Assembly: GCA_963664085.2 (NCBI GenBank)
Contig: CAXXLO010000002.1
Coordinates: 3,100,001 to 3,164,000, forward strand
Length of the DNA: 64,000 nt
Reading direction: 5' to 3'
Source: Bin5 sp022821545
Lineage (GTDB): Bacteria > Chloroflexota > Anaerolineae > Caldilineales > Caldilineaceae
The notes below the pieces were generated by a model. It was not told the origin of the DNA. It worked only from the letters and a program-made list of their open reading frames with translations, and searched no databases. Position numbers and translations under genes: made by a program. Position 1 is the first letter of the stretch; the number at the start of each line of letters is the position of its first letter. Positions 1 through 8,487 of this stretch are shown here, piece after piece.

Positions 1-339
1 CGCGGCCAGGGCCGAATACTCGCCCATCGAGTGGCCGGCGAAAAATGCCGGTCGCGGCAAGCTACCCATCTCTGCCTGCAGGGCGCAGAGTGCCGCCATA
101 CTCGCCGCGAACAGGGCTGGCTGGGCGTTGATCGTATCGGTCAGCAGGCCCTCCGGCCCCTCAAAGCAAATCCTGCTGATGGCCGCACCCAGGACTTCGT
201 CCGCTTCAGTAAACAAGGCCCGTGCAGCAGGATATGCCTCGGCCAGCTCCTTTGCCATGCCTACGTGCTGGCTGCCCTGTCCGGGAAACAGGAATATCAG
301 CGGACTCGAATCTCGAACGTACGAAATCGGCAAACTCAT
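1..339 (-). CDS. fabD: Malonyl-CoA:ACP transacylase, N-terminal part (runs off the window)
   Basis: The visible 113 codons are the start of FabD, which moves malonate from malonyl-CoA to acyl carrier protein for fatty-acid synthesis in the cytoplasm. The frame begins at an ATG (339-337) and shows the family N-terminus LFPGQGSQ (GQGSQ at residues 20-24). It also shows the nucleophile elbow GHSMGEYSA with the catalytic Ser at about residue 104, just before the window edge. The catalytic His and the ferredoxin-like subdomain lie outside. It follows rpmF by 5 bp on the same strand. The DUF177-rpmF-fab arrangement is a common bacterial cluster linking ribosome and lipid synthesis. The identification rests on two diagnostic motifs. 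Confidence 0.93.
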   Translation of the reverse strand, partial: MSLPISYVRDSSPLIFLFPGQGSQHVGMAKELAEAYPAARALFTEADEVLGAAISRICFEGPEGLLTDTINAQPALFAASMAALCALQAEMGSLPRPAFFAGHSMGEYSALAA

Positions 340-344
340 TTGAC

Positions 345-539
345 TCAGGCTTCTTCGTCGTCCATATCCAGGATCTGCATTCGGCCCATGTATGTGCCGC
401 AGTGCGGGCAGACCCGGTGCGGTAGCGTCTTCTCGCCGCACTGCGCGCAGGTCACCAGTCTCGGCGTGCCGAGCGCGTGATGGGCGCGACGGCGGTTGCG
501 CCTCCCCTTACTGATTTTCCGTTTCGGTAGCGGTCCCAT
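345..539 (-). CDS. rpmF: 50S ribosomal protein bL32
   Basis: This small basic protein of 64 residues has the bL32 pattern: a Lys/Arg-rich N-terminus (PKRKISKGRRNRRR) followed by a zinc ribbon with Cys pairs at residues 31/34 (CAQC) and 44/47 (CPHC). It is a component of the large ribosomal subunit. The length is normal for the zinc-binding form. An AAGGAG ribosome-binding site lies a few bases before the ATG. It sits between the DUF177 gene and fabD, all on the minus strand with gaps of 16 and 5 bp, so the three are almost certainly one operon. Confidence 0.96.
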   Translation of the reverse strand: MGPLPKRKISKGRRNRRRAHHALGTPRLVTCAQCGEKTLPHRVCPHCGTYMGRMQILDMDDEEA

Positions 540-555
540 CTTAAGTTCTCCTTAT

Positions 556-1158
556 CTAATCGCTGGAGGCTTCGTTTTGCAGCGACAACAGGGCTTCCCA
601 ACGCGGGTCGATCCCTTTGGCTTCAGAGCGTGCCTGCTCGTCTGGCGAACCGGCAAGAGCAGACTCAGACAGCAAATTCAGATACTTCGGACATGCATCC
701 GGATCGTGGGCGCCGCTGGCAGGGTCAGTGTAATCGCAAGCGGCGACGATCGGAATGGAGAGCCAGATGTTCTGCCGTACAACCTCGGTAATGTCGAGAA
801 TGTGTTGGGCATCGATGAGCAGAGCTTCGTCCGTCAAATCCTCTGCTTGTCCTTCAAACTCCTCTGGCGACAGAAAACGTCCAGTCTGAATGTCGGTCAG
901 AGGACGAAAACTCTCGGAAAACTTCACGAATGCAGATGTGGATACAGGTTCAAGGCAGCGTCCGCACTGCAATGACAACTCAACTTGAAAGTCGCCTGTC
1001 GCAAGTATCCCGCTGTGAATGCGCAGCAGCTCCAGCTTCCCAGTCAGATTGCTCAGGGGTGTCAGGCCGTTATCCAGGTCGGCAATATCATCGTCAAGGA
1101 CAAACTCCCTGCGCGCCCCGGTCGTCTCCTTCATCAATTGCGCGACGTTAAACTCCAT
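556..1158 (-). CDS. DUF177 (YceD) family protein
   Basis: This 200-residue protein has the DUF177/YceD layout: a variable N-terminal half, the central Cys pair in LQCGRCLEPV, and the C-terminal block with acidic D/E residues and LNIW-like segment VRQNIWLSIP. The family is encoded directly upstream of rpmF in most bacteria. It is linked to 23S rRNA accumulation, though its molecular role is not settled. The open frame extends upstream to 1302. I place the start at the ATG at 1158 because a CAGGAGGA ribosome-binding site lies 6-7 bases before it, and because the extension has no family character. It heads the rpmF-fabD operon. Confidence 0.85.
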   Translation of the reverse strand: MEFNVAQLMKETTGARREFVLDDDIADLDNGLTPLSNLTGKLELLRIHSGILATGDFQVELSLQCGRCLEPVSTSAFVKFSESFRPLTDIQTGRFLSPEEFEGQAEDLTDEALLIDAQHILDITEVVRQNIWLSIPIVAACDYTDPASGAHDPDACPKYLNLLSESALAGSPDEQARSEAKGIDPRWEALLSLQNEASSD

Positions 1159-1310
1159 AGTCAGATCCTCCTGCCCGGTTGCCGCAAGACCGCTTCCCGG
1201 CCGGTCCATCTGTTGCCGGCCTTCTGGCCATGCATATGCCAGCGCGTAAGGTCTCTCCGTAGTCATCCGGGCGGCAAACTCCGCACTGCGCGGCGACCGC
1301 ACAAACAGCG

Positions 1311-1340
1311 ATTATATAAGGATGTCGAACGATCCTCCAA
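1311..1340 (-). promoter_or_regulatory. Putative promoter of the DUF177-rpmF-fabD operon
   Basis: On the minus strand there is a perfect -10 hexamer TATAAT (1316-1311) with a partial -35, TTGGAG (1340-1335), 18 bp away. Transcription would begin near 1304 and leave a leader of about 145 nt before the DUF177 start. This is seen by inspection only. Confidence 0.45.
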
Positions 1341-1478
1341 AAGTCGGCCGGTACATTGAACTGACCGGACTGTACTCTTTTCTCACCCTGTTCATATCGG
1401 AGAAGAGCGTCGATCAGAGGGCTTTGATTTTGGACTGAACGGAAGGTGGATGGTATAAGTACGCGGTCAACCTGCTGT

Positions 1479-1520
1479 TTTTGTCAATTTCCGCAATATA
1501 AACTGTGTAAATTGACAAAA
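1479..1520. promoter_or_regulatory. Perfect 12+12 bp inverted repeat, probable SufR operator
   Basis: TTTTGTCAATTT (1479-1490) and AAATTGACAAAA (1509-1520) are exact reverse complements separated by 18 bp. The arms start 30 bp apart, close to three helical turns, which suits a repressor dimer or a pair of dimers on one DNA face. The right arm contains the -35 element of the sufR promoter. SufR-type repressors are known to regulate their own suf operon through dyad sites, so this is the natural operator candidate. The assignment to SufR is inferred from position. Confidence 0.6.
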
Positions 1521-1540
1521 TAGGATTCTCATGGTACAGT
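1512..1540 (+). promoter_or_regulatory. Putative sufR/suf operon promoter
   Basis: A perfect -35 TTGACA (1512-1517), 17 bp of spacer and a -10-like TACAGT (1535-1540, four of six consensus bases) lie about 80 bp before sufR. The -35 is inside the right arm of the dyad, so a bound repressor would occlude RNA polymerase. Confidence 0.55.
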
Positions 1541-1620
1541 GGGGTTAATCTGTTGTAGCAGGCCTGTCCCAAATGCCTGTTCAACGCCGCATTCGGCCTG
1601 GAAAAGCAGGGGAAAGTCTA

Positions 1621-2280
1621 ATGTCAGTCAGTCCGGACCAGAACTCACCCGCATGGCAGATTCTTGAGTATCTGCAACGCAATCCCTCGGCCACCATTAA
1701 GGATTTTGAAATCCTCTTGGGCGTAACGACTACAGCCGTTCGTCAGCATTTGAACGCCCTTCAGGCCAGTGGATATCTGGACCGGCGTGAGGAGCGCTCC
1801 GGAGTTGGGCGTCCGCGTTACATCTACGTGGCTACCGACGCCGCACGCGAGTTGTTCGCCTGCCGCTGCGATGTGCTCGCTCTGACGATGCTCCAGGAAA
1901 TGTATGGGATGGTCGGCTCTGAACAGATGGGAACGCTTCTGAAACGAGTTGGCGTCCGGCTTGCAGAACGGTACGCGGCAAGCGTCAATGCGACCGAACT
2001 GCAGCACCGCGTCGAGGAAATGGCTGGGGCGCTGGGTCGGCAGGGAGTGCTCACCGACGTGTCCGTAGCCGAAAATAGTACCATCGCCTTGAAAATGTAT
2101 AACTGCCCCTACCACGACCTTGCCATTGCGCATCGCGAGATCTGCGAGATGGATCAACTGATGATGCAGCAGGTTTTGGGCGCAGATGTCTCTCTGGAAG
2201 ACTGCATTATGGACGGGCACGGCAGCTGCTCATTTGTAATATCGCAGGGCAGCCGCGCGGAGCTCGAGTTTGAGTCCTGA
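1621..2280 (+). CDS. sufR: SufR-type Fe-S-sensing transcriptional repressor
   Basis: The 219-residue protein has an N-terminal winged helix-turn-helix (roughly residues 10-75, with TTTAVRQHLNALQASGYL and GRPRYIY as recognition helix and wing). Its C-terminal domain carries Cys162 (NCPYH), Cys175, Cys195 and Cys203. The Cys-x12-Cys spacing and DGHGSCSF ending match SufR, whose Fe-S cluster reports cellular cluster supply. The reading frame is open from 1573. I chose ATG 1621 because AGGGGAAAG precedes it and the extension is not conserved-looking. It lies 78 bp before sufC on the same strand, with a perfect dyad in its own promoter, consistent with autoregulation of the whole operon. Confidence 0.85.
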   Translation: MSVSPDQNSPAWQILEYLQRNPSATIKDFEILLGVTTTAVRQHLNALQASGYLDRREERSGVGRPRYIYVATDAARELFACRCDVLALTMLQEMYGMVGSEQMGTLLKRVGVRLAERYAASVNATELQHRVEEMAGALGRQGVLTDVSVAENSTIALKMYNCPYHDLAIAHREICEMDQLMMQQVLGADVSLEDCIMDGHGSCSFVISQGSRAELEFES

Positions 2281-2317
2281 GCCGGTCACCGCCCCAAGGC
2301 GATCATTCGTGTTGAAC

Positions 2318-2335
2318 ACGGCTGGCGCCAGCCGT
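2318..2335 (+). other. 18-bp perfect palindrome (hairpin) in the sufR-sufC gap
   Basis: ACGGCTGGCGCCAGCCGT is self-complementary. As RNA it can fold as a 7-bp stem with a GCGC loop, 23 bp before sufC. It is the first of several hairpins between suf genes and could be a processing, attenuation or stability element. Confidence 0.5.
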
Positions 2336-2358
2336 CACATTGAGGAGTCACGAAAGTC

Positions 2359-3168
2359 ATGAGTACACTTGAAATTCAGAATCTGCACGTAGCTGTAGGC
2401 GATACGGAAATACTGAAAGGTGTGGACCTTACACTGCACAGCGGCGAGGTTCATGCCATGATGGGGCCAAACGGTTCCGGAAAATCGACCCTTTCCTACG
2501 TGGTCGCAGGCCACCCCCATTACGAGGTGACAAGGGGCGATATTCTGCTTGACGGCGAGAGCATTCTCGATATGGAGGCCGACGAAAGGGCCAGGTCAGG
2601 CATTTTCCTTGCCTTCCAATATCCTGTATCAATTCCCGGCGTCAGTGTCGCCAATTTCCTGCGCACGGCCGTTTCCAACGTTCGCGGCTTTACGAGCAAA
2701 GAGGCGGACAGCAGCGCAAATGGGGTCATCGGCAGCAACCTTATGCCCATGCGGGAATTCCGTCGTGAGTTGAACACGAAAATGAAGGAGTTTAACGTCG
2801 ACTCCAGCTTTGCCCGCCGCTATCTCAATGAAGGATTTTCGGGCGGCGAGAAAAAGCGTACGGAGGTCCTGCAGATGGCAATGCTGGAGCCAAAATTCGC
2901 GATTCTCGATGAATCCGACTCCGGACTAGACATTGACGCCCTGCAGGTTGTCTCCGACGGCATCAATAAGCTGGCCACGGAGGACCGGGGCTTTCTGCTC
3001 ATCACCCACTATCAGCGAATCCTGAACTTCGTCAAGCCCGATTTCGTCAGTATTTTCTTCGGAGGGCGTATCGTAAAGACGGGCGGCCCGGAATTGGCGT
3101 TGACCTTGGAAGAGAGAGGCTACAAGTGGGTTGAAGAGGAGTTGGTAGCCGGGGCCGTGCCCGCCTGA
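2359..3168 (+). CDS. sufC: SufC, ABC-type ATPase of the SufBCD Fe-S scaffold
   Basis: SufC is the soluble ABC ATPase that drives cluster building on the SufBCD complex. In this 269-residue protein the Walker A is GPNGSGKST (36-44) and the Q-loop lies in FLAFQYPVSIPGV. The signature region NEGFSGGEKKR spans about 157-167, Walker B is FAILDE (180-185) followed by the SufC-typical SDSGLD, and the H-loop His is at 217. The FSGGEKKR signature and SDSGLD are characteristic of SufC rather than of transporters. The length is normal. It is followed by sufB and sufD, so all three complex subunits are present. Confidence 0.97.
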   Translation: MSTLEIQNLHVAVGDTEILKGVDLTLHSGEVHAMMGPNGSGKSTLSYVVAGHPHYEVTRGDILLDGESILDMEADERARSGIFLAFQYPVSIPGVSVANFLRTAVSNVRGFTSKEADSSANGVIGSNLMPMREFRRELNTKMKEFNVDSSFARRYLNEGFSGGEKKRTEVLQMAMLEPKFAILDESDSGLDIDALQVVSDGINKLATEDRGFLLITHYQRILNFVKPDFVSIFFGGRIVKTGGPELALTLEERGYKWVEEELVAGAVPA

Positions 3169-3185
3169 CCTTTGAGGTCGCAGGT

Positions 3186-3204
3186 GGCCTTGTAACGCAA
3201 GGCC
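3186..3204 (+). other. RNA hairpin in the sufC-sufB gap
   Basis: GGCCTTG (3186-3192) pairs exactly with CAAGGCC (3198-3204) around a 5-nt loop. An outer AGGTG/CACCT pairing extends it. There is no T-run, so it is not a standard terminator. It lies in a 136-bp gap, long for this operon. Confidence 0.5.
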
Positions 3205-3304
3205 GGCTTCACCTCTGTTCCCTGGTTGAGAGCTGCCGAAAGAGGCATGGAGGCAACCGGTTACGCACAGTCGGTCGTACCATTCGTTATAAAGGAGGGC
3301 TATT

Positions 3305-4720
3305 GTGGCTGGACAGTCCGATTTAGTACATCTTGAAGGCGTAAAGGAAGAGTACAAGTACGGTTTTCGTGACGAAGAGAACGCCGTTTTCAAGTCCGAG
3401 AAAGGCTTGAACCATCAGGTTGTCGACCAGATCGCAGACATCAAGAAGGAGCCGGAGTGGATGCGCCGGTTCCGGCACGAAGCACTGGACATTTTCTTTT
3501 CCAAGATGATGCCGACTTGGGGCGCCGACCTGAGCAGCATCGATTTTGACGACATCTACTACTATCTGCGTCCCGCCGAAAAGCAAGGCAAGAGCTGGGA
3601 GGACGTGCCGGAGGACATCAAACGTACCTTTGACCGGCTCGGCATCCCGGAAGCAGAACGAAGATTTCTTGCTGGCGTCGGCGCGCAGTATGAGTCCGAA
3701 GTCGTCTACCACAGCCTGAAAGACGAGTGGGAAAAGCTCGGCGTTGTCTTCCTCGACATGGACAGCGGACTACGCGAGCACGAGGAGATCGTCAAGGAGT
3801 ATTTTGCCACGGTTATCCCTGCCGCCGACAACAAGTTTGCTGCGCTGAACAGCGCGGTGTGGAGCGGCGGCAGCTTCGTCTATGTGCCGGCCGGCGTCCA
3901 CGTCGACATACCTTTGCAGGCCTACTTCCGCATCAACGCGGAGAATATGGGTCAGTTTGAACGCACCCTCATTGTCGTCGAAGAGGGGGCCAGCGTCCAC
4001 TACGTCGAAGGTTGCACGGCGCCCATCTACTCAAGCGACAGCCTCCACAGCGCGGTCGTGGAGATCATCGTCAAAAAGGGCGGACGCTGCCGCTATACCA
4101 CGATCCAGAACTGGAGCACAGACGTCTATAACCTGGTCACCAAGAGGGCCCTGGCCTACGATGACGCCACCATGGAGTGGATCGACGGCAACCTCGGCAG
4201 CAAGGTGACGATGAAGTACCCTGCCGTCTACATGATGGGCCCGGAGGCCCACGGCGAAATCCTGTCGATCGCTTTCGCCGGCAACGGCCAGCATCAGGAC
4301 GCCGGCGGCAAGGTGGTCCATGCCGCCCCGAATACCAGTTCCAAGATCGTATCGAAGTCCATTAGCAAGAACGGCGGCCGCGCCAGCTATCGCGGTCTGC
4401 TGAAGGTGGCCAAAGGGGCGCATCACAGTCGCAGCAACGTCGTCTGCGATGCCCTGCTGCTGGATGCCGACAGCCGCTCGGACACCTACCCTTACATCGA
4501 AATCGACGAGGACGATGTCAGCATCGGCCACGAAGCATCGGTCAGCAAGATCGGCGAAGAGCAGCTCTTCTATCTGATGAGCCGCGGCATTGACGAGGAC
4601 GAGGCCGCCGCGATGATCGTGGGCGGTTTCATTGAGCCGCTTGTCAAAGAGCTCCCCATGGAGTACGCGGTCGAGATGAACCGACTCATCCAATTGCAGA
4701 TGGAGGGCAGTATTGGATAG
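3305..4720 (+). CDS. sufB: SufB, Fe-S cluster scaffold subunit
   Basis: SufB is the scaffold subunit on which a nascent Fe-S cluster forms, together with SufC and SufD. The 471-residue protein has the family's beta-helix core with the segments FVYVPAGVHVDIPLQAYFRI and EGCTAPIYSSDSLHSA. It also has the C-terminal region VVCDALL (Cys381, equivalent to the essential Cys405 of E. coli SufB as I align it) and GHEASVSKIGEEQLFYL. The start is GTG at 3305, preceded by a strong AAGGAGGG. Length and motifs are complete. It lies between sufC and sufD, with a hairpin in both flanking gaps. Confidence 0.97.
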   Translation: MAGQSDLVHLEGVKEEYKYGFRDEENAVFKSEKGLNHQVVDQIADIKKEPEWMRRFRHEALDIFFSKMMPTWGADLSSIDFDDIYYYLRPAEKQGKSWEDVPEDIKRTFDRLGIPEAERRFLAGVGAQYESEVVYHSLKDEWEKLGVVFLDMDSGLREHEEIVKEYFATVIPAADNKFAALNSAVWSGGSFVYVPAGVHVDIPLQAYFRINAENMGQFERTLIVVEEGASVHYVEGCTAPIYSSDSLHSAVVEIIVKKGGRCRYTTIQNWSTDVYNLVTKRALAYDDATMEWIDGNLGSKVTMKYPAVYMMGPEAHGEILSIAFAGNGQHQDAGGKVVHAAPNTSSKIVSKSISKNGGRASYRGLLKVAKGAHHSRSNVVCDALLLDADSRSDTYPYIEIDEDDVSIGHEASVSKIGEEQLFYLMSRGIDEDEAAAMIVGGFIEPLVKELPMEYAVEMNRLIQLQMEGSIG

Positions 4721-4725
4721 CTCGC

Positions 4726-4760
4726 CTGCCGTCCGCGTCAGGCTTAATGATGGACGGCAG
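4726..4760 (+). other. RNA hairpin in the sufB-sufD gap
   Basis: CTGCCGTCC (4726-4734) and GGACGGCAG (4752-4760) form a perfect 9-bp stem around a 17-nt loop, six bases after the sufB stop. It lacks a T-run. It may protect the 3' end of the sufCB message or mark a processing site. Confidence 0.5.
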
Positions 4761-4840
4761 ACGGCTCGAATCGCGCCTTGCGCACAGGGAGATATTTCAG
4801 TAAGTCCCTCTCCCGTATTTCCGTAACGAGGCAACTGAAT

Positions 4841-6178
4841 GTGACTGTACTGATAAAGGAACCGAAAGCATTTGTCGAGGCAACCGCCGGTTTTTCGCAG
4901 GAGACCGTGCGGCAGGCGTCGGCTGCAAAAGACGAACCCTCATGGATGTTGGACTTCCGCCTGCAGGCTTGGCAGACGTTTGAAAGCCTGCCCTGGCCCA
5001 AGCCTACCGACGAATCCTGGCGACGGACTCGCCTGACCGGCTTCAAGTTGGAGAACTTCACACCCTCCGCCGTTCCCGACGGGACCGTAAGCCGCTACGA
5101 ACTGGAATCGGATCTCCTGGACGCGCTTGACGAAATGGAGTCCTCCGCCAGCCTGATCTATCGCGACGGCGGAGTCTTGTACGGCGAGGAAACTGAAGAC
5201 CTGGGCAGAAGGGGCGTTATCTTTACGGACCTGCAATCTGCCGTACATGAGCATCCCGAGCTCTTGCAACGCTACTTCATGACCGAGGCCGTGACCCCGG
5301 ACGCCAACAAGTTCACCGCCCTGCACGCGGCACTGTGGGACACCGGGTGCTTTGTCTTCGTCCCCCGTAACACGAAGGTTGAGCTTCCACTACAAGCGAT
5401 CCTTTATCAGGGGGATCGCGTCGGTGGCTATCACCACACGCTCTTGGTGGCCGAAGAAGGAGCCGAAGTGACCCTGGTCGATGATCTTATGGGCGCGGAC
5501 AACGCCTTTCAGGCCACTGTTGTGGAGCTCATTCTGAAGGACAATGCACATGTCCGTTATATTAACCTGCAGGACTTCAAGCATACTGCCTGGAATTTCC
5601 TCACGGGAAAGGCGGTAATGGGCAAAGACACCGATTTGCGCTGGATCCAGGTGAGTTGGGGCAGCCGCTTGACCAAGGCCTTCCTGGATCTGGATATGCA
5701 GGGAGAAGGGGGTCACGGAGAGTTGCTCGGACTCTACTTTCCAACGCGCCGGCAGCACATCGACCACCAGACCTTGCAGTTGCACCGTGTAGCCAACTGC
5801 TACAGCGATCTGCTCTTCAACGGCGCGCTCAAGCATCGTGCCCGCAGCGTCTATATGGGCATAATCAAAGTGCTGCCTGGCGCTCAGAAGACGGACGCCT
5901 TCCAACGCAACGGAAACCTGATCCTGGACGGCACAGCCCGGTCCGACAGTATACCCGGACTGGAAATCGAGGCCGACGACGTTCGCTGTACCCACGCCGC
6001 CACAGCCGCACAGGTCGAGGACGAGTACGTCTTCTATCTGATGGCCCGCGGCCTCTCCAGACCACAGGCCGAACGGATGATTGTACAGGGCTTTCTGCAG
6101 GGCGTGCTTGATCGCGTCCCCGTGGAAAGCGTTATGCGAAAACTGGAAAAGGTAATCAGTCGGAAGATAAGCAGGTAA
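4841..6178 (+). CDS. sufD: SufD, Fe-S cluster assembly subunit
   Basis: SufD pairs with SufB in the SufBC2D complex and is needed for iron acquisition. The 445-residue product has the SufB/D beta-helix core (FVFVPRNTKVELPLQAILY) and ends with GLEIEADDVRCTHAATAAQVEDEYVFYLMARGL-like family sequence. His385 (CTHAAT) corresponds to the functional His360 of E. coli SufD by my alignment. The frame is open from a TTG at 4778. I prefer GTG 4841 because a GAGG lies about 9 bases upstream, the protein then starts like relatives, and the extension overlaps non-coding-looking sequence. The start remains uncertain. Confidence 0.94.
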   Translation: MTVLIKEPKAFVEATAGFSQETVRQASAAKDEPSWMLDFRLQAWQTFESLPWPKPTDESWRRTRLTGFKLENFTPSAVPDGTVSRYELESDLLDALDEMESSASLIYRDGGVLYGEETEDLGRRGVIFTDLQSAVHEHPELLQRYFMTEAVTPDANKFTALHAALWDTGCFVFVPRNTKVELPLQAILYQGDRVGGYHHTLLVAEEGAEVTLVDDLMGADNAFQATVVELILKDNAHVRYINLQDFKHTAWNFLTGKAVMGKDTDLRWIQVSWGSRLTKAFLDLDMQGEGGHGELLGLYFPTRRQHIDHQTLQLHRVANCYSDLLFNGALKHRARSVYMGIIKVLPGAQKTDAFQRNGNLILDGTARSDSIPGLEIEADDVRCTHAATAAQVEDEYVFYLMARGLSRPQAERMIVQGFLQGVLDRVPVESVMRKLEKVISRKISR

Positions 6179-6208
6179 TCACACATACCTAAGTAATGGA
6201 GGAGTGCA

Positions 6209-7060
<852 letters not shown>

Positions 7061-7128
7061 AGGCTGCGTCGTTGCCTGGTGAACCGGTCTGAAGTTTGAC
7101 TATTGAAATCTGACCTTGCATAAAGTGG

Positions 7129-7161
7129 AAAGGCAAGGGGCAGTCACCGCCCTTTGCCTTT
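7129..7161 (+). other. RNA hairpin upstream of sufU
   Basis: AAAGGCAA (7129-7136) pairs with TTGCCTTT (7154-7161), continued by GGG/CCC with one bulged T. It fills the 124-bp rhodanese-sufU gap and ends 23 bp before the sufU ATG. Its presence argues against a longer SufU N-terminus reading through it. Confidence 0.5.
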
Positions 7162-7184
7162 CGTATAGGTTACTTCTCTCGGCC

Positions 7185-7562
7185 ATGGATCTGTTCCGCG
7201 AAGCGATCATAGACCATTACAAGCACCCGCGGCACAGAGGCAGTCTTGTGGACGCCGACGTCCGCCGCCGCGAAACACATCCCTTCTGCGGCGATGAAGT
7301 AGCCATCTACCTGAAGATCGAGGACGACATCGTGGTCGATGCCTCCTTCGAAGGTCGGGGATGCGCCATCAGCCAGGCCAGCGCGTCGATGATCATGGAA
7401 GAGATCATCGGTATGCCCGTGGCCGATCTCAAGGAATGGGGCAAGGAGGACGTACTCGACCTGCTTGGCATTGAGATCGGCCCGGTTCGCCTGAAGTGCG
7501 CACTCCTGCCGCTGAAAGCGCTCAAGGCAGGACTGTACGGACTGACCGAGTGGCCCGACTAG
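7185..7562 (+). CDS. sufU: SufU/IscU-family Fe-S scaffold or sulfur-acceptor protein
   Basis: The 125-residue protein has the three U-type cysteines: Cys35 (HPFCGDE, with Asp37), Cys60 (GRGCAISQASASM) and Cys105 (RLKCALLPLKAL). Lys precedes the third Cys, as in SufU. Only 44 residues separate Cys60 and Cys105, close to IscU (42 in E. coli) and far shorter than classical SufU (61 in B. subtilis), so the SufU-specific insertion is absent. IGPVR before Cys105 resembles the LPPVK segment of IscU. It probably carries sulfur or a nascent cluster. The longer frame from 7116 runs through a hairpin. ATG 7185 has no clear ribosome-binding site. Confidence 0.9.
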   Translation: MDLFREAIIDHYKHPRHRGSLVDADVRRRETHPFCGDEVAIYLKIEDDIVVDASFEGRGCAISQASASMIMEEIIGMPVADLKEWGKEDVLDLLGIEIGPVRLKCALLPLKALKAGLYGLTEWPD

Positions 7563-7583
7563 ATCAAGAAGCCGAGGAATTGA

Positions 7584-7907
7584 GTGTACATGGAAGACTT
7601 CGTTAGAGTTGCCGCCACCGAAGACATCCCGCCGGGCGAAAAGCTCCTGATCGAATTGGAAGGCATTCGCATCGCCGTCTTCAATCTGGACGGCGACTAC
7701 TACGCGATTGAGGATGTCTGCACACACGACGGCGGCCCGCTCGTAGAGGGGGAAGTCCTGGATGGCGGGCAGGTCGAGTGCCCCCGGCACGGCGCCCGCT
7801 TCGACATCCGCACCGGCGAGGCTCTCAGTATGCCCGCATTTGAGCCGACCCCGTCTTACGAGGTTCAGATAGACGGTGGCGACATCTACTTGGAAAAGCC
7901 CTATTGA
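7584..7907 (+). CDS. Rieske-type [2Fe-2S] ferredoxin
   Basis: This 107-residue protein is a single Rieske domain. Box 1 is CTHDGG (Cys46, His48) and box 2 is CPRHGARF (Cys66, His69), the two Cys and two His that hold a [2Fe-2S] cluster. It has no membrane anchor or oxygenase domain, so it is a small soluble electron carrier, like those found beside suf genes in other bacteria. It may give electrons for cluster assembly. The start is GTG 7584 with GAGG six bases upstream; ATG 7590 is the alternative. It lies 21 bp after sufU and 13 bp before sufT. Confidence 0.94.
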   Translation: MYMEDFVRVAATEDIPPGEKLLIELEGIRIAVFNLDGDYYAIEDVCTHDGGPLVEGEVLDGGQVECPRHGARFDIRTGEALSMPAFEPTPSYEVQIDGGDIYLEKPY

Positions 7908-7920
7908 GGAGAAAGACTCG

Positions 7921-8244
7921 ATGAGTGAAAATACACTGCCGACGCCAGACGAGGTAAGAGCCGAAATCAGGACCCATGTAAAGGATCCGGAGTTGATGAT
8001 GAATATCGTCGACCTGGGACTGGTCTACGATATTGAAGTGACAGATGAAAACAACATCGACGTGACGATGACCCTGACCAGTCCCGGCTGCCCCGTCGGC
8101 CCCCAGATCATCAGCGATGTTCAGCGCACAGCCCACACCGCTTTCCCCAACGTCAGCGAGGTCAACGTCCACCTGGTCTGGACACCGTTTTGGAGTCCTG
8201 ACATGATGTCGGAAGATGCCAAAGACGAACTGGGAATCTTCTGA
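7921..8244 (+). CDS. sufT: SufT, MIP18/DUF59-family Fe-S maturation factor
   Basis: The 107-residue protein is a complete MIP18 (DUF59) domain: helical N-terminus, DPELMMNIVDLGLVYDIEV, then TSPGCPVGP with the conserved Cys57, and a C-terminal strand VNVHLVWTPFWSPDMMS. The family helps load clusters onto client proteins. ATG 7921 is preceded by GAGGAGAAAG; an in-frame extension to 7876 overlaps the Rieske gene and is not needed. It is the last gene of the suf operon and is followed by hairpins. Confidence 0.93.
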   Translation: MSENTLPTPDEVRAEIRTHVKDPELMMNIVDLGLVYDIEVTDENNIDVTMTLTSPGCPVGPQIISDVQRTAHTAFPNVSEVNVHLVWTPFWSPDMMSEDAKDELGIF

Positions 8245-8282
8245 TTCAAGAAAACAGCTCTCTCCCTGCAGCGAACAAAAGA

Positions 8283-8305
8283 GCGGGCCCGACCGGTAGG
8301 CCCGC
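8283..8305. terminator. Hairpin after sufT
   Basis: GCGGGCC (8283-8289) and GGCCCGC (8299-8305) form a 7-bp GC stem, 38 bp after the sufT stop, with no T-run. It lies between convergent genes, so it could end or stabilise the suf transcript. Confidence 0.4.
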
Positions 8306-8361
8306 AGTAGATTCCAGGGGAGCCGCGCCATGAAAGGGACGTACTTCTGCGGGCTTCCCTC

Positions 8362-8391
8362 AGTGACCGTTACCTGAACGCTTCGGTCACT
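8362..8391 (+). terminator. Hairpin with nearby T-run between convergent genes
   Basis: AGTGACCG (8362-8369) and CGGTCACT (8384-8391) pair perfectly around 14 nt. TTTTT follows at 8402-8406. The T-run is 10 bp from the stem, so this is only a possible terminator for the suf operon. Confidence 0.3.
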
Positions 8392-8487
8392 ATCGCGTCG
8401 GTTTTTACCTGTTTCCTGGATCGGCATCGGCCCGTCTGGCGATACAGGCTCTGCCCTACCTCCGGACCTGAATAAAGTAGAGAAAGC

